DNA of 18,768 bases from Gymnopilus junonius (lineage: Eukaryota > Basidiomycota > Agaricomycetes > Agaricales > Galerinaceae). Where the stretch lies: positions 1-18,768 of the forward strand of contig JADNYJ010000603.1 in the NCBI GenBank assembly GCA_015501075.1, written 5' to 3'. This document shows positions 8,631-15,900 of the stretch, piece after piece; the stretch's first letter is position 1, and each line of letters begins with the position of its first letter. The position numbers were made by a program, and so were the translations under genes. The notes beneath the pieces are model-generated. The model made no database searches and was not told where the DNA came from. It saw nothing but the letters and a program-made list of their open reading frames with translations.

Positions 8631-11040
8631 TCAGTTGTCGGTCGATGCCTTGGCAGTTTTGAGCAAGTCTGCTGCCCTTCCCACTTCTTCTGCATTACTA
8701 GAAGCGACAAGTTCCAGGTAATCCCTGGCAAGTATCAAATCACCCCCGGGTATTCGCATCTCGTACTCGGCGATTTCGAGACAGGACTTCGCATAATCTT
8801 GTATCGGACGAACTAATTTGAATGGGTAAGTCGCCCTGGTACAGATTTTGCATGGTGCTTACGATCAGCTTGGCATACTTCGACTACTCGGCGATGATAC
8901 GCTACGGATTCCGAGTGCTCATCAAGAGAGCGATGGATCTTTGCAAGTTTGAGATTGATTGTAATTTCATGAGGATCGGCTGGAATCAAAGCGCGTTTAT
9001 AACATTCAACAGCTTCTCGAAGTCTGTGCGACAATGCTCGAATTCAGCCCGATTAAATGGTGTTTTATGACAATGACAAACCAACCTTCCGATTTCTTCG
9101 TAACACATTCCTTGGGCCTGCCACAAACGAACGTCGTAGGGTCTAGGCTGTAAGGTCAGATTCTTGTCAGGCAAAGGCCGACAAAGGAACTTCACCTCAA
9201 GGCCGTTGCACGTTGATAATAATGAAGAGAGTAATGGTGCATACTAAGTAGCTCGTATGCTTGACCAAGACCGTACCAGGCTCTATAGTCTTTTCTGTTG
9301 ACATCTGCATGGAATGAGAAGTTGCGCAAACAGAAAGAAGCGCAGTCATACCAACGGCTCGACGATAAGCCTCGATAGCTGCATGCGAATTTTTCATCTC
9401 AACATATTCATGCCCCATAAGTGTCCATGCAGAAACGTATGTTCGATCGAGCTGTGTTGCCCTCCTGAAGTACTTGACGGCCTTTTCATGCTCAGCGCGC
9501 AATGAGTAATGATTCCCTTATTGTTCTACTACCTTAGGATGCGTAAACGGGATTTGAAAGAACTAAGTACGTACCAATGAGACAGCATACTTCTGGACGG
9601 TCTTTGTCCAACGCTAGAAATTCGTGTGCAAGTTTTGTAAGTTTGAGGCGGCTGTCCGTCACATAAAGAATATTGGAATATATGTCGATATCGTCAATAT
9701 GATTTGGATCAATCGATAAAATCTGCTCAAACTGAGTAACAGCTTGAGAGAAATCTGTGCATGAAGCATTACCCAGAGGATATGTGATCGCTGCATGCAT
9801 TGCGCCTACCGTGAAGATGATATAACACGCACGCCTTCAAACTCATGACCCACAAGCTATTTGGGAAAAATTCGGTGCTGAGTAATCGGTCACAAAGTTG
9901 TAATTCATTTTCGGATGGATTTTGCAGCTCATTGAGCGTCTTGATTTGAAAAAACTGTACAAGTGGATGATCTGACGGTAAGGGTATCAAATGCAGGAGA
10001 GAAGAAAGCTGCAAAAGCATTGAGTTTCATCATCAGTCAACAGAGATGGTACTCAACCAACCTCCTCTCCATCCCCGACACAACTTCCCAGTAAAGTCCA
10101 CGCCGACCAATTCCACTTACAACCGGCTATTGAAAGAAGGGCACTTTCAATAGCTTCCTCTCGCCTCGACAGACGAGAAAGAAATAGAGCTTTCCTGGAG
10201 AAGCAGTTTTCGTCAAGGGTCTACTCCAAAGTACTCTGTCGAAACGACAACCCACAAAAAAAGAAGCCACGGATCTGTCGAATCCTTCACAAGGTCGTAG
10301 AGTTCACCAAGAAATTGATTGATTGGTGTAGGAGGTTGATGTCGGTTATCTGCGGATTAATTATTGATGAAATTCCAGGTAAACAAGATTTGTGTACGTA
10401 CTGTCCATTTTGTGCCAGTCCCTTTGAGCCTTCTTCTCTGTGGCCTACCATTTTGAGGACCCAAATAAGAATTGACAGTCCACACTAGCTTACTATAAAT
10501 TGGCAATATATCTTTAAAAACGTGGCTTTGGAACTTTTGCATTCTTTGATCAAGTAGGTGGCACGGTGGAACTCTCTTGCTTCAAAGCATGAACGAGCCG
10601 CAAGAAGTAGATCCTCTTCCTCCTTCTCTAAAGTACGGTCGAGAAACAAAATTTCCCCTTGTCGAGGTTCGACAGACGATGCATATAGATCCTTTCTGAT
10701 ATTCACAGTGTCAGATGTTTGAACCTGCGAGAGTATAGGTGATCTGCTAGCCTCGCTAGGAAACAATGTACCGACAGGAAGAGACTGCGGTCGAGCTGGA
10801 GTAGAGGTCGAAAAATTGGACGAGGAAGGGGCTACATGAGCCCCTTTCCGCTTAGCAGGAGATACAGAGAGCAGTAGCTCCGACAACCTTGCATACAAGA
10901 TATTCAGTCGATGATATGGATTCTCATCTGGAAAACAAGGAATCGTACCACTTTGCTGCAACCAAAAGTCCTCTATCTAGGCATTCTTTTGAGGTTGTTC
11001 GTATTTCAGAAATTGTCTGCGCATCAACAGCGGAAGTCAT
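8631..11040 (-). CDS. CDC23: Anaphase-promoting complex subunit 8 (Cdc23/APC8), TPR protein
   Basis: TPR scaffold subunit of the APC/C ubiquitin ligase that drives mitotic exit. Twelve minus-strand exons: 11040-10949, 10887-10494, 10444-10402, 10349-10256, 10194-10062, 10008-9810, 9754-9575, 9516-9352, 9304-9196, 9142-9086, 9023-8863 and 8812-8631. They sum to 1809 nt, 602 residues, with every junction in phase and no frameshift (family usually 560-660). The N-terminus reads [19 protein letters not shown] once the 61-nt first intron is removed. The APC8-specific TPR core includes [99 protein letters not shown] and [12 protein letters not shown]. The region between residues 50 and 120 is a Ser/Thr/Pro-rich linker, a plausible phosphorylation segment. 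The ATG at 11040 starts the family-like [20 protein letters not shown]. Highly confident. Confidence 0.96.
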
Positions 11041-11632
11041 CTGAACCAAGAGAGTGACTGTCAGTGTCACGGAGCGCGTACAAGTTTGTTTGGCAAATTC
11101 ACTACTAAGGATCCGCCAGCCTGCGGGGGCACAGCTCGCTGCGCACAGAAATTAGGTAGACACGAATTTTGGAGTGGCACACGCGTGATAGTCCGAGTTG
11201 ACACCCGGGGAGGAGGGGTGTTTTTATATATAGTACTCTTGAATTTTACGTCTTGCAGGGAAGGAAAGAGAGTTACGTATACCGTATACGGACTAGGTAT
11301 GTTCCTATATATATATTATATTATATAATACGGTTACATTTGTATTTATTTGTCCTGGGCAAGTGTTCTCGCTACATGCTGTAGTTCGACTTTCACACTC
11401 AAATTTCGTTATAATCGCCATTTATCGACGGGGAACCTTTTCTGAGAGCCATATTCTAGGTTTGCCACTCACTCTAGACCTCTCCTCGACGGATCACTTG
11501 CGTACATTAGTTCAGCTCAAATTCAGCAAACATTCGGTCACTTTACAATCTGGATCCCGTTACCTACCTACTTTCCACTCTGAGAACCCCACGTATCGCG
11601 GCCGTGGCCTGTATCCAAGGACTTGACCGAAC
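11041..11632. promoter_or_regulatory. Divergent promoter region APC8 (-) / ALG14 (+)
   Basis: 592 bp between two ATGs pointing away from each other, so it should contain both promoters. It holds TATA-like runs at 11222-11231 (TTTATATATA) and an almost pure A/T tract at 11306-11329. A 7-bp inverted repeat CGTATAC-C-GTATACG is at 11276-11290, and a GC-rich patch at 11110-11145. Open frames here (for example 11086-11328) lack protein character. Which element serves which gene cannot be told from sequence. Confidence 0.5.
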
Positions 11633-12524
11633 ATGCCCTTATCTGCTATTGTATTGGTCATTTTTCTCGTCACTTTCCGCCTATACCTCATCCGTCCAAG
11701 CCCAAAACAGAAGCAAAATCGGAATGTCGCCTCTGCCTCTACCTGTAGCGTGGCTGTTTTTCTAGGATCAGGTACTACTGCGTTTTTTTGCCTTATACCT
11801 ATGTTATTGATTTTTGAAAATGTTTAGGGGGTCACACTAGCGAAGCATTGGCTCTTGTATCATCTTTGGATTCACAGCGTTACAATCGTAGGACCTATAT
11901 TGTAACATCTGGCGACACCTTGAGTGCTCAGAAGGCTTTGGAATTCGAAACAAAATTGCCTGGACCTCCTACATCAAAAGTTTGTCATCACATGTACACG
12001 CCTTTCGTGCTCGCGAAAGTAATATCTTTCTTGGTTTCAGTGCAGTATAATCTCAATTCCCCGAGCAAGACATGTACATCAGCCGCTCATCACGACACCT
12101 TTTTCCTCACTTCTTTCTCTTCTTACTTGCATTTACTATTTTGTATTTCGTCCATTGATTTACTTTCGGCCCCCAAAGTTTGCCGACGTGTTAATCTTAA
12201 ATGGTCCCGGGACATGCTTTTTACTCTGTGTTGCCGTTTACATCAACAAAGTCAGTTTTCATTCCATTCGTCGGATATGCAAAATCTCAGCAGTTTGTTA
12301 GTTCTTCGGGCTGCAAGCGCCCTCCATAATCTACGTAGAGACTTTTGCTCGAGTAAGGTCTCTTTCTCTTTCCGGAAAACTTGTTCGCCCATTCGCCGAT
12401 CGGTAAGTCGCATTGCCTGAATTTGTTAACTACCGAAAATTTATTTAGTCAAAGATTCGTGACCCAATGGCCGAGGACTGTAATAGCTCAGGATGAGTCA
12501 CGGTCAGACGGTTGGCTTGTCTAA
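11633..12524 (+). CDS. ALG14: UDP-N-acetylglucosamine transferase subunit ALG14
   Basis: ER-membrane anchor that recruits ALG13 to the cytosolic face. The pair adds the second GlcNAc to GlcNAc-PP-dolichol in N-glycan assembly. Exons: 11633-11771, 11828-11979, 12041-12250, 12302-12402 and 12449-12524. They total 678 nt, 225 residues (human 216, yeast 237). An N-terminal hydrophobic segment (IVLVIFLVTFRLYLI, about residues 6-20) is the membrane anchor. The Rossmann-like signature AVFLGSGGHTSEAL is split by intron 1. Other family blocks are RTYIVTSGDTLSAQKA, IPRARHVHQPLITTPFSSLL, FADVLILNGPGTCFLLCVAV, YVETFARVRSLSLSGKLVRP and FVTQWP. The protein ends DGWLV before TAA. Introns are 46-61 nt, all GT-AG. 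No frameshift. The gene is divergent from APC8 and convergent with U2AF1; only 84 bp separate the two stop codons, so 3' UTRs probably overlap. Confident. Confidence 0.95.
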
Positions 12525-12608
12525 TCTTCCACACAAACTAGCAAATAATTGCAGAATGACACATAAAGAATGGAATCAAAGTCACAGAGTGTTTTGTTGC
12601 CATACAGG

Positions 12609-13552
12609 CTATGTCAATTTCTCAGAATTACTTCCTGTCCAACGATCTTCACCCGTGCTTCCGCCCCGCCTTGGGCTTGCGCTCCTTCCTCTACCTCCCT
12701 CGCGTTTGCTAGGTTCCCAGCCTCCACCACCACCTTCATTTTGGGAGGGTTGAGTCTCCGTTCCAATCTCTGACCAGCACCGCAACGAAGACAGTAGATC
12801 TTTGGAAGGAAGACGGAGATGCATAAAATTACAAAAACCCCCCTCGATTGCATTCACCGTTCTCGTTTTGACGGCAGCACGCTTCTCGAAAAATCGGTGA
12901 CAGGGGATAAATTCCGCATATAGAGGTCGACCTTGAAAATATAGACCACGTATGAGTCGATTTGCCGGGAAGGCGGCGTCATGTAACACTTACCTGCATA
13001 CCACCTTTCGTTACAGCTATCAACGGCAGCCTGCGCCTCCGTTTCCCACTCGTATCTTGCATACACATTTCCTATTAAGTGATCACCCACGTTGTCGCAT
13101 ACCTGATATGAAGGGCATGAGCAATGTACAGAGTCAAAATTCAGGATATATACTTACGTGAAGCTCTAGAAGGTGACCAAACTTGGCCAATTCGCAATAG
13201 AGATCCTCGTAAACAGCATCGAACCCTTCTTGAAGTTCCTTTTCAGTGAGTTTGCAAACGGGATCGTGGGCAGGGTTGTGGTAAACGTTCGGTAAAAGGA
13301 TGGTCTGGGAAAACGGGGGTCTGATATGTTTTCTCGAGCAACGATCGCCATGTCTGCAAGCGCCAATCTAAATTTCATGAAAGAAAGACGAGTAAGATAA
13401 GGACGACAGCTCGCTAAAATTACTCGACCTTGTAATAGAATGAGCAATTGACTCGGTCTTGTTCAGTTCCGAAGATATTAGCCTACCAAAAAGAAGAATT
13501 CAATGACAAAGACGAAAATATGTTGAAATGCACGTACTAGATGTGATGCCAT
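12609..13552 (-). CDS. U2AF1: U2AF small subunit (U2AF1/U2AF35), second zinc finger scrambled by three +1 indels
   Basis: Recognises the AG of the 3' splice site together with the large subunit. Minus-strand exons: 13552-13538 (15 nt, MASHL), 13482-13429, 13367-13158, 13102-12994 and 12931-12609; 711 nt, 236 residues as written. The first CCCH finger is intact ([20 protein letters not shown], C-x7-C-x5-C-x3-H). The UHM/RRM follows, with VCDNVGDHLIGNVYARYEW and NERWYAGRPLYAEF. After this the family sequence SPVTDF / REACCRQNENGECNRG / GFCNFMHLRLPSKD is present but in three successive frames. Single extra bases fit in runs at 12909-12911 (T3), 12889-12893 (T5) and 12838-12843 (G6) on the coding strand. 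The three insertions sum to 3, so the frame reopens and no stop appears, but about 23 residues of the second finger are replaced. The tail is Gly/Arg/Ser-rich. Sequencing error is my preferred reading; a recently damaged copy is possible. Confidence 0.9.
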
Positions 13553-13998
13553 TTGGGCAAAAGAGTAGAGGTTCCAAGATTAAGGCTCTGGTTCAAGAAC
13601 CGTCGAGTCGTTGAACTTGTAAGCTTAAGAGCCTGCTGACCAATCATAGTTTCAACCCAGCTGCGGCAAATGCCAGTACAACATGTGACTCAGTCAGTCG
13701 AGACTTTGATTCGGGGGCTTGGCAATATAAAGAACGTTTAAATCCGAATAAAACATTTCGAGTGCGGATTCAGCTGCGAAGAACCGTTGTAATAAAAAGA
13801 CCCTTTATATTTCAGGATCCTCGCAGCGGAATCAGAATTTCAAAGGTTTTATTCAAATTTAAAGATCCCTTACATAGGTGAGCACCCACTCGAAATCTCT
13901 TACGGTCAACTGACGCAATCCAGTTTGAGCCCGATGTACAAAGTGAGATATAGGACTAGGATGCAATTGGTGTCAACGAAGTAGAAACTACATGATAA
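13553..13998. other. Spacer between the carrier gene and U2AF1, with inverted repeat
   Basis: Both neighbours run leftward, so this holds the carrier's 3' UTR (left in transcription, right of 13999 upstream) and the U2AF1 promoter just above 13552. The main structure is the imperfect inverted repeat at 13737-13863. As written, without correcting the missing G near 14021-14024, the carrier frame would run on to 13956 inside this stretch. I see no tRNA or other gene. Confidence 0.4.
13737..13863. repeat. Imperfect inverted repeat, 43-bp arms, 41-bp loop
   Basis: Arms 13737-13779 and 13821-13863 match at about 34 of 43 positions when one is reverse-complemented without gaps. The best parts are the outer TTTAAAT, the GAATAAAAC block and the inner GATTC-GCTGCGA block (13767-13779 against 13821-13833, one mismatch). 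It lies about 185-310 bp upstream of the U2AF1 start. It could be a small degenerate foldback element or a transcript hairpin; I see no convincing target duplication. Confidence 0.6.
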
Positions 13999-15203
13999 TC
14001 AGGCAAATACACTACCCAGGCCCCTAATAAAGTGACCCACCAAGCACGATAGAGTGTCAATAGACCCTCTTCGTCGATGATTCTTTTGGCGCAGTCAACG
14101 AGGCCAAGGTAAGGGTCACCCTCGTTCCTAAGCCTTCGACGGAACACAATTAGTATTAATGCATTAGCATGCAAACGGTCAGCTCACCCAATGACATCTT
14201 CGGTGCCAGAGTATTCGGCGTTCTCTTCTGCGTCACCTTCAACCTCCTGAGAAACAGAATTATACTCAGACAATGCATGGTTTCGCTGGATGGCAAGCCT
14301 TGTCGCGATGACTTCGAGTGGCGTAAGAGCAAGGACCGACAAGCAAAGGATCACCAAGTAGATAACCAGCCTGACCACTGAGATGTCCCCTGTTTTGAGA
14401 CCTGGTTCCGACAATCCAGGTAGTAACAAACGGCGGAGCGGGCCCAAAAACAAAACGACAGTGCATATGTGAAGTGTTTCTGCTGCCATGAGACCGGGTG
14501 TCAAATATAAGATCCACGGCCGGCCACGCTCAGTTGGAGTAAGAAGGACCCGGAGACTGCGCAATAAATTGAAATAGGATAGCTTATGGGGGTTGTTATG
14601 GCTCTAATCGAGTCATGAGTAACGATAACTTAGGAATCAAGGAGAATGGATACCTATATGTCAGGATCGAAGTCGGTAATGATATGACCAACATAGCAAG
14701 GCTGTAGAACAGAGTTCCTGGACAGAATGAGCTCAAGCTCGATCGTGTTGGTATTCCATACCCAAATACCAGTCTCAGGTGCTCTATATTTCCCGTGACG
14801 CGGTTGGTCTGTGTCGACGGCGAGGACAATAATAATACTGACAATCAACGTGCTGACGGCGGTGGGCACTACGGAATATTAACGAGATATCGAAGATGCA
14901 CAGAAGCCACATACTTAGTCCTTTATAAAGACCTGACCAACCCTGATGAACAGGATAAGAAATCAGTGGGTGCACTGGGGTATAACTTTGGAACATGCCT
15001 CCAATCGAAACACGCGGATGAGCATTCCAAAATATGACTTCACCACAGGCCAGTATACGGTGTGGCTCCGCCTCCGAATCCAATTGAAGACCCTTCGGAT
15101 TGTAGTTAGCTCTGAACCTCACTAGAATTCCTGTCAAAGGAACAAAGATGGCCAAGCTAATGACCATAGCAAGGAGAAGAACGATAAAACCCGGTGGGCT
15201 CAT
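13999..15203 (-). CDS. Mitochondrial-carrier-fold (SLC25-like) membrane protein, with four apparent -1 indels
   Basis: Minus-strand exons: 15203-14999, 14942-14915, 14868-14770, 14717-14654, 14603-14188 and 14133-13999; about 316 residues if the missing bases are allowed for, the size of a three-repeat carrier. Signs are an N-terminal hydrophobic segment ending PLTGILVRFRANYNPKG, GWSGLYKGLMPT at the end of repeat 1, the carrier-type signature TPLEVIATRLAIQR, and DCAKRIIDEEG-LLTLYRAWW typical of the matrix helix of a repeat. The first signature is degenerate, so this is an atypical carrier whose substrate I cannot name; mitochondrial or peroxisomal location is open. Frame breaks that each fit one missing base lie near 15070-15080, at 15048-15051 (GGCC), at 14588-14592 (C5 on the coding strand) and at 14021-14024 (G4). 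Without the last repair the protein would end at 13956 instead of ...GGLGSVFA at 13999. The intron 14998-14943 has a GC donor. Confidence 0.78.
14943..14998 (-). other. GC-AG intron in carrier gene
   Basis: The donor is GAG|GCATGT and the acceptor TTCATCAG, length 56 nt. Its removal joins RVFRLE to GWSGLYKGL in phase 0, matching the carrier repeat. The only nearby GT (4 nt into the intron) gives the wrong phase. Confidence 0.75.
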
Positions 15204-15900
15204 ATTTGCAATGTGTGGCTAGTGGGTCAATCTTCTGCTAGATGACACAATTTATGTTGCGGTACTTGAAGAACTGCGGAAGAGACCTGTGCAACAGACC
15301 TATGCTGCAATGCCGATTGCCAAGGCTGTGTGATGTCGCACGTGAGTAAGAGAATAATTACAAGTCAATGTCATTCACTGGCTAATGACATGGCACACCG
15401 AATATTAAAAATCATTTTTAAATTTTGAACTTCAACCTTTTCCCAAATAAACTTCATAATAAATTTCGTTAAATTGGGTCGTAAGCATTTGCAAATATCG
15501 TAGCATTTGTATAGATATTGGTGAGCAAATATGGGTGTGCCACTACCGGGAATGCTGCCATTGGCCGGTGGATGACTGTAATTACATAATCAAATGAACT
15601 TAAGTACTTGCTCAACAACCATTGATCGCACTTCTGACAGAAATAAATTGTATTTACATTATCTCCTGAGAGACCTCCATTATGAGATTTGAAAGTGCCC
15701 TTGGCAGTGGATGCCCTCAGAGGGACAAAGCAAGTAAGTACTTAAATAATATGTAAAATGCAGCTGTTGTCGGCTGAGCATTAATTGAGTCTCCGACGAC
15801 CTGCTTGCTAGTCAAGTTCGGCTTCCTGTTGGTACAATTGTCAGTACCTTCAAATTGCGGTGGCGGTCATTATTCTTTTACAGGCTATTCTGTTTAATTT
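15204..15900. promoter_or_regulatory. Divergent promoter region carrier (-) / FUN30-type gene (+)
   Basis: 697 bp between two diverging start codons. A CACGTG hexamer lies at 15339-15344, 136 bp before the carrier ATG. A strongly AT-rich tract spans about 15398-15480. A 9-bp inverted pair TGGCACACC (15391-15399) / GGTGTGCCA (15534-15542) brackets that tract. No open frame with protein character is visible. Confidence 0.45.

Noticed and set aside
10902..10961. Minus-strand open frame from 10961 as the true APC8 N-terminus
   Set aside because: It starts inside the first intron. Splicing 10949 to 10887 gives the conserved AAKWLSELLLS instead.
12614..12853. Alternative minus-strand frame overlapping the U2AF1 tail
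   Set aside because: The U2AF1 frame carries GFCNFMHLRLPSKD and a Gly/Arg-rich tail; the alternative lacks recognisable sequence.
630..15344. CACGTG hexamers in three promoters (630, 2136, 15339) as a shared regulon
   Set aside because: About 4-5 copies are expected by chance in a window of this length, so no enrichment can be claimed.
15391..15542. TGGCACACC / GGTGTGCCA inverted pair as a small transposon
   Set aside because: Only 9 bp (perhaps 14 with a gap), and no target-site duplication at either side.
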